Source of the DNA: Streptomyces sp. S3(2020)
Lineage (GTDB): Bacteria; Actinomycetota; Actinomycetes; Streptomycetales; Streptomycetaceae
Reading direction: 5' to 3'
DNA: 47,289 nt
Assembly: GCF_013044505.1 (NCBI RefSeq)
Contig: NZ_JABERD010000064.1
Location: forward strand, 1 to 47,289
This document shows positions 33,483 through 42,186 of the stretch, piece by piece (the stretch's first letter is position 1; each line of letters opens with the position of its first letter). The position numbers were made by a program, and so were the translations under genes. Below the pieces are notes generated by a model. That model made no database searches and was not told the DNA's origin. It saw only the letters and a program-made list of their open reading frames with translations.

Positions 33483-34436
33483 TCAGCCCTTGGCCACGGC
33501 ACGCAGCCGGTCCACCACATCGGCCCGCAGTTCGGCGGGTTCCAGGACGACCACGTCCGGCCCGAACTCCACCAGCCAGGCGTCCAGGCCATGGCCGTAC
33601 GGAATCTCCAACTCGTCCCACCCCCCGCCCAGTTCCCGCACCGCGGTGGCCTTCGCCCGCAGCGGGTAGCCGGCGTCCGTGCGCAGCCGGATCCGCGCGC
33701 TGCGGTCGGCGGTCTCCCCCGCCCAGCTCGCGACGGTCTCGCGGACGGTCACCACGTCGGGCACCTCGGCGGTGAAGCGGGCGCCACGCGAACGCACCTT
33801 GCCGGTGATCCGCGACAGCCTGAAGACCCGTTCGGCGCCCCGGTCGCGGTCCCAGCCCGCCAGATACCAGTGGCCGCGCCAGCACTCCAGCGCCCACGGC
33901 TCGACATGGCGGGTCTCGGGGCGCGCGGCGGTGGCCTTGCGGTACTCGAAGACGACCGGACGGCGGTCGCGGCAGGCCAGCATCAGCGGCTCGAACGCGG
34001 CCTCGTGCACCGGGATCCGCGGTTCGAGGGCGCCATGCGCCTCGTACGGGTCGAAGTCCTCGGGCAGCCCGGCCGCACGCAGCTTCTGCAGGGCACCGCT
34101 CGCCGCCCCCGCGAGCCGCGCCTGCTGCCACACCTTGGCGGCGAGACCGAGGGCGGCGGCCTCCTCGGCGTCGAGGGTGACGGGCGGCAGCCGGTTGCTG
34201 TCACGGCGGGCGAGGTAGCCGACTTCGCCGTCGAGGTTCTCCACGGTCTCGATGACGAGCCCGAGTTCGCGCAGATCGTCCTTGTCACGCTCGAACATCC
34301 GGTTGAACGAGTCGTCACTACCTGCTTCGAGGTAGGCCTCGATGGACTCACGCAGTTCGCGCTTGCTCAGCGGCCTGCGCGTCCCCAGCAGGCACAGCGC
34401 CAGGTTCATCAGCCGCTCGGCCTTGGCAATGGCCAT
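33483..34436 (-). CDS. pafB: WYL-domain transcriptional regulator PafB
   Basis: The 317-residue protein has an N-terminal HTH (about 1-65, MAIAKAERLMNLALCLLGTR) and a central WYL domain (CRDRRPVVFEYRKATAARPE, WYLAGWDRDRGAERVFRLSR). A C-terminal WCX region follows. The ATG at 34436 is preceded by GAAGGG. The open frame upstream reads into a promoter region and is rejected. It forms a heteromeric activator with PafC. Confidence 0.93.
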   Translation of the reverse strand: MAIAKAERLMNLALCLLGTRRPLSKRELRESIEAYLEAGSDDSFNRMFERDKDDLRELGLVIETVENLDGEVGYLARRDSNRLPPVTLDAEEAAALGLAAKVWQQARLAGAASGALQKLRAAGLPEDFDPYEAHGALEPRIPVHEAAFEPLMLACRDRRPVVFEYRKATAARPETRHVEPWALECWRGHWYLAGWDRDRGAERVFRLSRITGKVRSRGARFTAEVPDVVTVRETVASWAGETADRSARIRLRTDAGYPLRAKATAVRELGGGWDELEIPYGHGLDAWLVEFGPDVVVLEPAELRADVVDRLRAVAKG

Positions 34437-34565
34437 CGACGCCCTTCGCCTCCCTATGGTGCTTACTGACGATGACCGTACCGCCCCGAAGTGGCGCGGC
34501 AAAAGCCGAGGGCCCATGCCCGGACAGGCATGGACCCCAGGTGATCGACAGTGATCGTACGACGA

Positions 34566-34937
34566 TCAGACGGCGACCAGGTCGACGACGAAGATCAGCG
34601 TCTCGCCGGCCTTGATGGCCGGGGTCGGGCTCTGGTTGCCGTAGGCGAGGTGCGCGGGGATCGTCAGCTGACGACGGCCGCCGACCTTCATGCCCTGCAC
34701 GCCGAGGTCCCAGCCCTTGATGACACGGCCGCCACCGAGCGGGAACTTGAACGGCGTACCACGGTTCCAGCTGGCGTCGAACTCCTCGCCGGTGCTGAAG
34801 GAGACACCCACGTAGTGCACGGTCACGTTCTGACCGGCCTGCGCGACCTCGCCGTCACCCTCCCAGATGTCCTTGATCTCGAGGTCCGCCGGGGCTTCGC
34901 CCTCAGGGAAGTCGATCTCGGGCTTCTCGATGCTCAC
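34566..34937 (-). CDS. Cytosolic FKBP-type peptidyl-prolyl isomerase
   Basis: The 123-residue single-domain FKBP shows VTVHYVGVSFSTGEEFDASW, GGGRVIKGWDLGVQGMKVGG and IPAHLAYGNQS, all typical of the active-site pocket. The start is GTG at 34937 with AGGAG 10 bp upstream. There is no signal peptide, so it acts in the cytosol. It is 60 bp downstream of a lipoprotein carrying two FKBP domains. Confidence 0.95.
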   Translation of the reverse strand: MSIEKPEIDFPEGEAPADLEIKDIWEGDGEVAQAGQNVTVHYVGVSFSTGEEFDASWNRGTPFKFPLGGGRVIKGWDLGVQGMKVGGRRQLTIPAHLAYGNQSPTPAIKAGETLIFVVDLVAV

Positions 34938-34997
34938 GTCTCTAGCTCCTGCTTGTCTGCGGAAAGGCAACGCACACAGTCTTACACCCCGAAGGGG

Positions 34998-35999
34998 TCA
35001 GAGCTTCGCCAGGATGTCGACCGTGAAGACCAGCGTCGAGTCCTTCTCGATGCCGCTGCCGCTCGGCGGGTTGTCGCCGTAGCCCAGGGCCGGCGGGATG
35101 ACGATGAGGACCCGGCTGCCGACCTTCTTGCCGGTCAGACCCTGCTTCCAGCCCTTGACGACCCCGTCGAGCGAGAACGACGTCAGGGTCTTGCGGGCGT
35201 ACGTCGAGTCGAACTCCTTGCCGGAGTCCCACAGCACACCCTTGTACTGCACGAGCAGGCTGCTGTCGGCGGCCGCCTCCTCGCCGTCACCCTCGATGAT
35301 GTAACTCGACACGAGCTTGGTCGGCGCGTCCTTCTTGGGGATCTCGATGGAGGGCGCCTTGCCGTCGGTGTTCGTCCCCACCTTGGGCAGATCCACATTG
35401 TCCTGCGCCACGTTCGTGCCCTTGGCGGAGCTCGTGACCGGGTACACGCCCTTCATGTCCACCACGAACACCAGCGTGTCGGTGCCCTTGATGCCACCCT
35501 CCGCATAGCCCTCCTTGCCGTAGCCCCAGGTGGGCGGGACGGAGAACTCGACGCGGCTGCCGACCTTCTTGCCCGCCAGCGCGTACCGCCAGCCGTCGAT
35601 GATGCTGGCCTGGGCCAGCTGGATGGCGAGCGCGGCACCCCGGTCGAAGGAGTTGTCGAAGACCTTGGCCGTGTCCCAGATCTGACCCAGGTAGTTCGCC
35701 ACCAGGAAGTCGCCCTCGGCGGCCGTCCTGCCGTTGCCCGCGATGACCGTCTTCACCGCGAGCTGGTCGGACGGGTCACCGCTGCCCTTGGCGACGGTGG
35801 GCTTCTCACCGAACTTCACGCCCGCGGTGATCGCCGGCAGCGGACCGTCCACGATCTTCGGCGCCGGCGCGGCGGACGTGGCCGAGGCGGAGGGCGACGC
35901 GCTGTCGCTGCTCTCCGCCGAACTCGCCCCGTCGTCATTGCACGCGGCGAGCGTGGCCATTCCTGCGGGTACGGCAATCAGTAGTGAGCGTCGGCGCAC
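34998..35999 (-). CDS. Two-domain FKBP lipoprotein
   Basis: This 333-residue protein starts with GTG at 35999. It has a lipoprotein signal (VRRRSLLIAVPAGMATLAAC, lipobox LAAC) and a Ser/Ala-rich linker. Two FKBP-like domains follow, at about 60-195 (FLVANYLGQIWDTAKVFDNS) and 225-333 (LLVQYKGVLWDSGKEFDSTY). It should fold exported proteins at the outer membrane face. Repeated GYG segments occur in both domains (TWGYGKEGYAEGG and ALGYGDNPPSG). Whether the first domain keeps full activity is unclear. Confidence 0.93.
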   Translation of the reverse strand: MRRRSLLIAVPAGMATLAACNDDGASSAESSDSASPSASATSAAPAPKIVDGPLPAITAGVKFGEKPTVAKGSGDPSDQLAVKTVIAGNGRTAAEGDFLVANYLGQIWDTAKVFDNSFDRGAALAIQLAQASIIDGWRYALAGKKVGSRVEFSVPPTWGYGKEGYAEGGIKGTDTLVFVVDMKGVYPVTSSAKGTNVAQDNVDLPKVGTNTDGKAPSIEIPKKDAPTKLVSSYIIEGDGEEAAADSSLLVQYKGVLWDSGKEFDSTYARKTLTSFSLDGVVKGWKQGLTGKKVGSRVLIVIPPALGYGDNPPSGSGIEKDSTLVFTVDILAKL

Positions 36000-36062
36000 G
36001 GTAAGAGCCTCGTAATCGGTCGATCTTGTGGATGGCGTGCGCGCAACTCTACGGCGTGAGAA

Positions 36063-36091
36063 GGGCGCCGTACGGATAACGTACGGCGCCC
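36063..36091 (-). terminator. Hairpin terminator downstream of pafA
   Basis: GGGCGCCGTACG and CGTACGGCGCCC form a perfect 12-bp stem around GATAA. It lies 37 bp past the pafA stop and upstream of the FKBP lipoprotein start. It probably ends the pafA transcript and isolates the FKBP genes. Confidence 0.8.
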
Positions 36092-36127
36092 GTGTGGCGT
36101 TCCGGAAGGCGAACCGGAACGCATTGC

Positions 36128-37489
36128 TCACATACCGGCGATCAGCTTCTCGACCCGGTCGTCGACGGAACGGAACGGGTCCTTGCACAACACCGTGCGC
36201 TGAGCCTGGTCGTTGAGCTTGAGATGGACCCAGTCGACGGTGAAGTCCCGACGCTGTTCCTGAGCCCGGCGGATGAAGTCACCGCGAAGACGGGCCCGAG
36301 TGGTCTGCGGGGGCACCGACTTGCCCTCGAAGATCTTCAAGTCGTTGCAGATACGGGCGGCTTGGCCCTTCCTCTCCAGAAGGTAGTAGAGACCACGACG
36401 ACGGTGAATGTCGTGATACGCGAGGTCTATCTGCGCGACCCGCGGGTGGGACATGGTCATGTTGTGCTTGGCCCGGTACCGCTCGATGAGCTGGTACTTC
36501 ATGACCCAGTCGATCTCGGTGCCGATCCGGTCGAGGTCCTCGGCCTCGATCGAGTCCAGCACCCGGCCCCACAGCTCCAGGACCTGCTCGACCGTTCCGG
36601 TACGGATACCGCGGCGCTCCACGAAGTCCACGGCCTTCTCGTAGTACTCGCGCTGCACCTCCAGCGCGGAGGCCTCCCGGCCACTGGCCAGACGCACCTT
36701 GCGCCGGCCGGTGATGTCATGGCTGACCTCACGGATCGCCCGGATCGGGTTCTCCAGGGTCAGGTCACGCATCACGGTGCCCGCCTCGATCATGCGCAGC
36801 ACCAGGTCGGTCGCACCGACCTTGAGGAGCATGGTCGTCTCGGACATGTTCGAGTCGCCCACGATGACGTGCAGGCGGCGGTAGCGCTCGGCGTCGGCGT
36901 GCGGTTCGTCGCGCGTGTTGATGATCGGCCGGGAACGCGTCGTCGCCGAGGAGACGCCCTCCCAGATGTGCTCGGCCCGCTGGCTGACGCAGTACACGGC
37001 ACCACGCGGGGTCTGCAGAACCTTGCCCGCGCCGCAGAGCAGCTGACGGGTGACAAGGAAGGGAATGAGGATGTCCGCGAGCCGGGAGAACTCCCCGTGG
37101 CGGGCGACGAGATAGTTCTCGTGGCACCCGTAGGAGTTGCCCGCCGAGTCGGTGTTGTTCTTGAAGAGGTAGACGTCGCCCGCGATTCCTTCCTCGTGCA
37201 GGCGTCGTTCGGCGTCCACCAGGAGTCCTTCGAGAATGCGCTCGCCTGCTTTGTCGTGCGTGACCAGTTCCGTCACGTTGTCACATTCGGGAGTCGCGTA
37301 TTCCGGATGTGACCCGACATCGAGATAGAGGCGGGCGCCGTTTCGCAGAAAGACATTGCTGCTGCGGCCCCATGACACGACACGGCGGAAGAGGTACCGC
37401 GCCACCTCGTCGGGAGACAGCCGTCGCTGTCCCCTGAACGTACACGTGACGCCGTACTCGTTCTCCAGCCCGAAAATGCGGCGGTCCAT
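36128..37489 (-). CDS. pafA: Pup--protein ligase PafA
   Basis: The 453-residue glutamine-synthetase-fold enzyme has the PafA opening MDRRIFGLENEYGVTCTFRG and the acidic catalytic segment NGARLYLDVGSHPEYATPE, with Asp57. The central NTDSAGNSYGCHENYLVAR and the PafA ending RVEKLIAGM are also present. It joins deamidated Pup to substrate lysines. Its ATG lies 9 bp after the MFS transporter stop, so the two genes may share a transcript. A terminator follows. Confidence 0.97.
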   Translation of the reverse strand: MDRRIFGLENEYGVTCTFRGQRRLSPDEVARYLFRRVVSWGRSSNVFLRNGARLYLDVGSHPEYATPECDNVTELVTHDKAGERILEGLLVDAERRLHEEGIAGDVYLFKNNTDSAGNSYGCHENYLVARHGEFSRLADILIPFLVTRQLLCGAGKVLQTPRGAVYCVSQRAEHIWEGVSSATTRSRPIINTRDEPHADAERYRRLHVIVGDSNMSETTMLLKVGATDLVLRMIEAGTVMRDLTLENPIRAIREVSHDITGRRKVRLASGREASALEVQREYYEKAVDFVERRGIRTGTVEQVLELWGRVLDSIEAEDLDRIGTEIDWVMKYQLIERYRAKHNMTMSHPRVAQIDLAYHDIHRRRGLYYLLERKGQAARICNDLKIFEGKSVPPQTTRARLRGDFIRRAQEQRRDFTVDWVHLKLNDQAQRTVLCKDPFRSVDDRVEKLIAGM

Positions 37490-37498
37490 GAGTGAACA

Positions 37499-38758
37499 TT
37501 ACGCCCGATCCCCTGTGCTGAAACGGGGTTCGACGGCACGGTTTGGATCATTTTCCGATGAAGCCGCAACCACCCCCCGCCCACCGGGAGCTGCGAGGAC
37601 CCGTCCGGTGGCCAGCAGAACCAGCAGGGAGACACCCCCCGCGACACCCGGCACGGCAAACCCCCACAGGGCCCCTCCGGCCTCTACGACCGGCCCCGCG
37701 ACACCCGTTCCGACCGAGGCACCCACGGTGAACGTCGTCACAAGCCAGGAGAAAGCCTCGGTGACCGTACCCCGCGGCGCGTGCTGGTCGACCAGCACGA
37801 AGGCACAGGCGATGGCAGGCGCCAGAAACACCCCGGCGACCACCGTGAGCAGCACCATGGCGACCGCCCCGGGCATCAGCAGCAACGGCAGATAACACAC
37901 CGCCAGCAGGGCCACCAGCACCTGCAGTCGACGCCCCGGCTCACCGGTCCACCGCCGAGCGCCGTACACCGTGCCCCCGATGAGAGCACCCAGACCGATC
38001 GCCGCCATCAGCCAGCCGTACACCGCGTCCCCGCCGTGGTCGTCGGCGTACGGCACGGAGGCGACCGTGATGGAACCCAGCGCGATACCGACGAACAGGA
38101 ACGCGCCCAGCAGCGCCAGCAGTCCGGGCGAGCGCAGCGCGCCGAGCCAGTGCGCCTCGCGCGGCGCCGAACGCCACGCGCGCGAGGGGCGCGAGAGAAC
38201 CACGGAGAGCGCGCCGAGCACCCCGATGACATTCAGGACCAGCAGGGCGGCCCGGGCCGACCACAGCGACGTGCACACCGTCACCAGCAACGGCCCCACG
38301 GTGAACATGACTTCCTGCGCCACGGCGTCCATCGCGTACGCCGTGTGCACCTGCCCCTCCTTGCGCAGCACGCTCGGCCACAGCGCCCGCAGCCCGCCCT
38401 CCAGGGGCGGCGTGAAGAGCCCCGCGACGGCCACGGCGACACAGGCGGCCGCGAGACTGTCGGGGCCGGTGAAGGCGAAGGCGGCCATCCCGAGGGCCGA
38501 GACGATCGCGGCGGGCAGCTGGACGCGGGGCTGGCCGTACAGGTCCACCAGCCGGCCCAGCACGGGCTGACCGACGGCGTTGGCGACACCGTAGACCGCC
38601 GCGAGCGCTCCGGCGAGGCTGTACGAACCGCCCTCGGCGCGCACGAACAGCACGATCGCGATGGCGGCGGTCGCGTTCGGCAGTCGGCCCACGAGGGTGC
38701 CGACCAGCAACCGCGCAGCGTGCCTCGCCCTGAGGATCTCCAGGTATCCCGCGGACAT
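37499..38758 (-). CDS. MFS transporter
   Basis: The 419-residue protein has about twelve membrane helices and MFS loop signatures such as GQPVLGRLVDLYGQPRVQ (loop 2-3) and GVLGALSVVLSRPSRAWR. The ATG at 38758 (MSAGYLEILRARH) has GAAGGGCGGG upstream. It is divergent from a LacI-family gene, with an inverted repeat between them, and runs into pafA. The substrate is not evident. Confidence 0.88.
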   Translation of the reverse strand: MSAGYLEILRARHAARLLVGTLVGRLPNATAAIAIVLFVRAEGGSYSLAGALAAVYGVANAVGQPVLGRLVDLYGQPRVQLPAAIVSALGMAAFAFTGPDSLAAACVAVAVAGLFTPPLEGGLRALWPSVLRKEGQVHTAYAMDAVAQEVMFTVGPLLVTVCTSLWSARAALLVLNVIGVLGALSVVLSRPSRAWRSAPREAHWLGALRSPGLLALLGAFLFVGIALGSITVASVPYADDHGGDAVYGWLMAAIGLGALIGGTVYGARRWTGEPGRRLQVLVALLAVCYLPLLLMPGAVAMVLLTVVAGVFLAPAIACAFVLVDQHAPRGTVTEAFSWLVTTFTVGASVGTGVAGPVVEAGGALWGFAVPGVAGGVSLLVLLATGRVLAAPGGRGVVAASSENDPNRAVEPRFSTGDRA

Positions 38759-38808
38759 GTCCCGCCCTTCCCGTGCCGTGAGACGTACGCCGGTGACGCA
38801 TGAGGTTT

Positions 38809-38835
38809 TACGTATAACGTCCTCCGTCATACGTA
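38809..38835. promoter_or_regulatory. Probable LacI operator between MFS and lacI-type gene
   Basis: TACGTATAACG (38809-38819) and CGTCATACGTA (38825-38835) are inverted arms with one mismatch around TCCTC. The site is 50 bp upstream of the MFS start and 45 bp upstream of the LacI-family start. It is a natural site for control of both. Confidence 0.6.
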
Positions 38836-38879
38836 CCATGTGCGCTGACGACGAGTCCAGATGAAAGAGCAGGCAGCCG

Positions 38880-39899
38880 GTGGCACGAGGCAGCGCACGC
38901 CCCACCAGCCGCGACGTCGCCCAGGCCGTCGGCGTCTCCCAGGCCGCCGTCTCCCTGGTACTCGGCGACAAATGGCGCGGCCGCGTCTCCGAGGCCACCG
39001 CCGAACGCGTCCGCCAGGCCGCCCGCGAACTCGGCTACCGCCCCAACCTCGCCGCCCGCAACCTCCGCCTCGGCCGCACCCGCACCGTCCTGCTCGTCGT
39101 CCCCGCCCTCACCACGGAATTCTTCGCCGGCGTCTACACCGGCGCCGCACGCATCGCCGCCGAACACGGCTTCGGCGTCGTCCTGTACCCCTCCCCCGAA
39201 GGCGTCGGCCCCGCCAGAGACCCCTTCGCCTCCGCCCAGACCGCCCTCGACGGCGTCCTCGCCTCCTCCATGGCCGCCGACACCCTCACCGCCATCCGCG
39301 GCGGCGACCAGCTCCCCCTCGTCATGCTCGACAGCGACCCCCACGGCAGCCTGGGCGCCGCGACCGTGAACCTGGACATCGCCGACGGCACCCGCCAGAT
39401 CGCCGACCACCTGCTGAACCTCGGACACCGACGCTTCCTGCACCTGGCCGCCGACATCCCCTCCTGGACCTTCGACGTACGCGCGCGTGAACTCGCCGCA
39501 CGCCTCGCAGCGGTACCGGGCACCTCACTGCACACAGCACCCACCCCCATGTCCATCGAAGGCGCCCTGGCAGCCACCGAGACAGCCCTCCGGACACCCG
39601 GCCCACACCCCACCGCCGTCGTCTGCGACGACGACAAACTGGCCGCCGGCGCCTACAAAGCCCTGCGCCGAAAAGGCCTGCGCGTCCCCGACGACGTCTC
39701 CGTCACCGGCGTGGACGACATCGCCCTGGCCGCCGCCCTCGACCCGGAACTGACCACCGTACGACTCGACGCCGAACTGTTCGGCGAACACGGCATGCGC
39801 GCCCTGCTGGCCGTCCTGGAAGGCCACACACCCGACGCCGGAGACATCCCCGTCGAACTCGTCGTACGAGGCTCCACAGCGCCACCCACCGCCCCCTGA
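38880..39899 (+). CDS. LacI-family transcriptional regulator
   Basis: The 339-residue protein starts with GTG at 38880. It has a LacI HTH at about residues 9-31 (TSRDVAQAVGVSQAAVSLVL) with hinge helix GYRPNLAARNLR. A periplasmic-binding-like sugar domain follows (VCDDDKLAAGAYKALR, SVTGVDDIALAAALDPELTT). It is divergent from the MFS transporter gene and is likely its regulator. A strong hairpin terminator follows its stop. As in S. coelicolor (recalled), it sits between pafA/MFS and prcA. Confidence 0.92.
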   Translation: MARGSARPTSRDVAQAVGVSQAAVSLVLGDKWRGRVSEATAERVRQAARELGYRPNLAARNLRLGRTRTVLLVVPALTTEFFAGVYTGAARIAAEHGFGVVLYPSPEGVGPARDPFASAQTALDGVLASSMAADTLTAIRGGDQLPLVMLDSDPHGSLGAATVNLDIADGTRQIADHLLNLGHRRFLHLAADIPSWTFDVRARELAARLAAVPGTSLHTAPTPMSIEGALAATETALRTPGPHPTAVVCDDDKLAAGAYKALRRKGLRVPDDVSVTGVDDIALAAALDPELTTVRLDAELFGEHGMRALLAVLEGHTPDAGDIPVELVVRGSTAPPTAP

Positions 39900-39906
39900 A
39901 CACCCT

Positions 39907-39938
39907 TGTGCCCCGGCCGGGACATCGGCCGGGGCACA
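39907..39938. terminator. Bidirectional hairpin terminator between lacI-type gene and prcA
   Basis: TGTGCCCCGGCCG and CGGCCGGGGCACA form a perfect 13-bp stem with a GGACAT loop. It lies between the converging stop codons of the LacI gene (39899) and prcA (39964). Confidence 0.85.
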
Positions 39939-39963
39939 CAAAGAGACGAAACGAGGCGCGGGA

Positions 39964-40701
39964 CTACTCCTCCTCGGAGCTCTCCGCCTCGGTGGCCGCG
40001 CCACCGGCCTCGAGAAGCCGGTCCAGCTGACGACCGACAATGCGCTTGAACTTACGCTGCTGCGGACGCGTACGGTCCAGCACCGCGACCTCCAGACGCT
40101 CGGCGGGAATCTCCCGCTCCGTGCCATTGGTGTCCCGGGACAGAGCCTGGACAGCCAGCTTGAGAGCCTCGGCGAGACTCATACCGTCCTGATGACGCTG
40201 ATCGAGATAACCACTGATCTGCTCGGCATTGCCACCCACCGCGACCGAACCGTGCTCGTCCACGATCGAACCGTCATGCGGCAACCGGTAGATCTGATCA
40301 CCCTCAGGCGTGTCACCCACCTCGGCCACGACCAGCTCCACCTCGTACGGCTTCTCGGCCGCACTGGAGAAGATCGTGCCCAGCGTCTGGGCGTAGACGT
40401 TGGCGAGACCACGGGCGGTCACGTCGTCACGGTCATAGGTGTAACCACGCAGGTCGGCGTACCGGACACCACCGATCCGCAGGTTCTCGTACTCGTTGTA
40501 CTTACCGGCGGCCGCGAAACCGATCCGGTCATAGATCTCACTGAACTTGTGCAGCGCGCGGGACGGGTTCTCGCCGACGAACACGATGCCGTCGGCGTAC
40601 TGCAGCACGACCAGGCTGCGGCCACGGGCGATGCCCTTGCGGGCGTACTCCGCCCGGTCGGCCATCGCCTGCTGGGGGGAGACATAGAACGGCGTCGACA
40701 C
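39964..40701 (-). CDS. prcA: 20S proteasome alpha subunit PrcA
   Basis: The 245-residue alpha subunit has the N-terminal gate helix segment MSTPFYVSPQQAMADRAEYA, then KGIARGRSLVVLQYADGIVF and KYNEYENLRIGGVRYADLRG. It lacks a catalytic threonine, as alpha subunits do. The C-terminus is acidic (EAESSEEE). It starts with GTG at 40701, 61 bp after prcB. The alpha rings form the gates of the degradation chamber. It is the last gene of the pup operon, and a terminator follows. Confidence 0.97.
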   Translation of the reverse strand: MSTPFYVSPQQAMADRAEYARKGIARGRSLVVLQYADGIVFVGENPSRALHKFSEIYDRIGFAAAGKYNEYENLRIGGVRYADLRGYTYDRDDVTARGLANVYAQTLGTIFSSAAEKPYEVELVVAEVGDTPEGDQIYRLPHDGSIVDEHGSVAVGGNAEQISGYLDQRHQDGMSLAEALKLAVQALSRDTNGTEREIPAERLEVAVLDRTRPQQRKFKRIVGRQLDRLLEAGGAATEAESSEEE

Positions 40702-40762
40702 CGGTTATCCGTCCCTTTCTGTCGAAGTCACTGCGATCACCTTGAAAGAACCGGATCCGCCG

Positions 40763-41608
40763 CTACAGCAGCGCGGCCCGCGGACCGTCGGGCTGCTCCA
40801 GACGCCGCTCCAGGATCGAGCGGGCGATCTCGGAGGACTCCTCGTCCGTGAGCCGGCGGAAGCCGTCCTCGGTGATCACGGTGACGATCGGATAGATCCG
40901 GCGGGCGACATCGGGACCACCGGTCGCCGAATCGTCGTCAGCCGCGTCATAGAGAGCCTGCACCACGAGCATCGTGGCCTGGTCCTCCGTCAGGTCGGCA
41001 CGGAAGAGCTTCTTCATGGCACCGCGCGCGAAGATCGAGCCGGAGCCGGTGGCGGCGTAGTTGTGCTCCTCGGAGCGGCCGCCGGTGACGTCGTACGAGA
41101 AGATACGACCCCGCTCACGGTCCACGTCGTAACCCGCGAACAGCGGGACCACGGCCAGACCCTGCATGGCCATACCGAGGTTGGAACGGATCATGGTCGA
41201 CAGACGGTTCGCCTTGCCCTCCAGGGACAGCTGCGCACCCTCGACCTTCTCGAAGTGCTCCAGCTCCAGCTGGAACAGCTTCACCATCTCGACGGCCAGA
41301 CCGGCGGTACCGGCGATACCCACCGCCGAGTACTCATCGGCCGGGAACACCTTCTCGATGTCCCGCTGCGCGATGACATTCCCCATCGTGGCCCGCCGGT
41401 CACCGGCGAGGACGACCCCGCCCGGGAACGTCACCCCGACGATCGTGGTGCCGTGCGGCGCCTCGATCACACCCTGCGTCGGCGGCAGTTGACGGTTGCC
41501 CGGCAGGATCTCCGGCTGGTGCTCGGACAGAAAGTCCATGAACGAGGACGACCCAGGCGTCAGGAAGGCAGCTGGTAGACGCCCGGTGCTACGAGTGTTG
41601 GCTTCCAC
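40763..41608 (-). CDS. prcB: 20S proteasome beta subunit PrcB
   Basis: The 281-residue precursor has a propeptide of about 53 residues before the autocleaved Thr54 (HG/TTIVGVTF). Core beta-subunit motifs follow: GGVVLAGDRRATMGN, GIAGTAGLAVEMVKLFQLEL and ATGSGSIFARGAMKKLF. The GTG at 41608 (VEANTRSTGRLPA) is preceded by AAGGAA and lies 49 bp inside the endonuclease VII-like gene, so translation is probably coupled. It supplies the proteolytic sites of the proteasome. Confidence 0.95.
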   Translation of the reverse strand: MEANTRSTGRLPAAFLTPGSSSFMDFLSEHQPEILPGNRQLPPTQGVIEAPHGTTIVGVTFPGGVVLAGDRRATMGNVIAQRDIEKVFPADEYSAVGIAGTAGLAVEMVKLFQLELEHFEKVEGAQLSLEGKANRLSTMIRSNLGMAMQGLAVVPLFAGYDVDRERGRIFSYDVTGGRSEEHNYAATGSGSIFARGAMKKLFRADLTEDQATMLVVQALYDAADDDSATGGPDVARRIYPIVTVITEDGFRRLTDEESSEIARSILERRLEQPDGPRAALL

Positions 41609-42162
41609 GCGTTTCCTTCCAGGTAAGCGGCGGCCCGACGGACGGCGTCGGGATCGTCTCCCAACTTGCCGATGGCCGAATTGCAGTTGAAGCACAGTAC
41701 GCCACGGACCCTACCCGTCTTGTGGCAATGATCCACATGTACGGCTGGAGCCTTTAGGCAGATGACGCAGAGCCCCATCTGAGAGGCGACCATCTCGTCA
41801 CGGTCGGCTTCGGTGAGGCCGTAGTGACGCTTCAGGTGGCCCGCGCGACCCTTGATCGCCTTGCATGACTTGCAGAGAGTGGCCAGCCCGTCCGAAGCGC
41901 TACGGTTCCGCGTCCACTCACTGTGCGGTTTGATCTCGCCGCAGGTACGGCAGCACTTGTGCCCTTCGGGCACGCCCACCCTGGGCCGAACATTGCGCCC
42001 TTTGGCTACCTGGCGCTGCTGGTGGTAGGCAGCCGCGCACTCCCGGCAGTACGACTGCAGGCCGTCCCGAATCGACTTGTTGCTCGCGAACGCTGCTCGC
42101 GGCTTGTGTTGCTTGCACCGCGAGCAGCGCTTCTCGCTGTCTTCGATCTCCAAAACGACCAT
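41560..42162 (-). CDS. Endonuclease VII-like zinc protein in the proteasome operon
   Basis: The 200-residue protein has three Cys-rich units: Cys13/16 with Cys39/42, Cys71/74 with Cys97/100, and a C-terminal recombination endonuclease VII motif. The last has Cys132/135, VDHCHKTGRVRG with the HxH metal/active-site group, and Cys157/160. The first two units look like duplicated zinc knuckles. It sits between pup (24-bp gap) and prcB (49-bp overlap). ATG 42162 is chosen because GAAGG lies just upstream. TTG 42171 is less likely. A DNA- or RNA-cleaving role is inferred from the fold only. A homologue at the same place in S. coelicolor is recalled. Confidence 0.88.
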   Translation of the reverse strand: MVVLEIEDSEKRCSRCKQHKPRAAFASNKSIRDGLQSYCRECAAAYHQQRQVAKGRNVRPRVGVPEGHKCCRTCGEIKPHSEWTRNRSASDGLATLCKSCKAIKGRAGHLKRHYGLTEADRDEMVASQMGLCVICLKAPAVHVDHCHKTGRVRGVLCFNCNSAIGKLGDDPDAVRRAAAYLEGNAWKPTLVAPGVYQLPS

Positions 42163-42186
42163 CCCCCGCAACCTTCGAATCGAAGG

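Noticed and set aside
40716..40724. TTTCTGTCG half-site just before prcA
   Set aside because: There is no second arm, and it overlaps the prcA ribosome-binding region, so it is probably not a TetR site.
41560..42162. Phage or mobile homing endonuclease insertion in the proteasome operon
   Set aside because: There are no phage genes, repeats or target duplications around it. The gene overlaps prcB neatly and I recall a homologue at this place in S. coelicolor, so it looks like a stable operon member.
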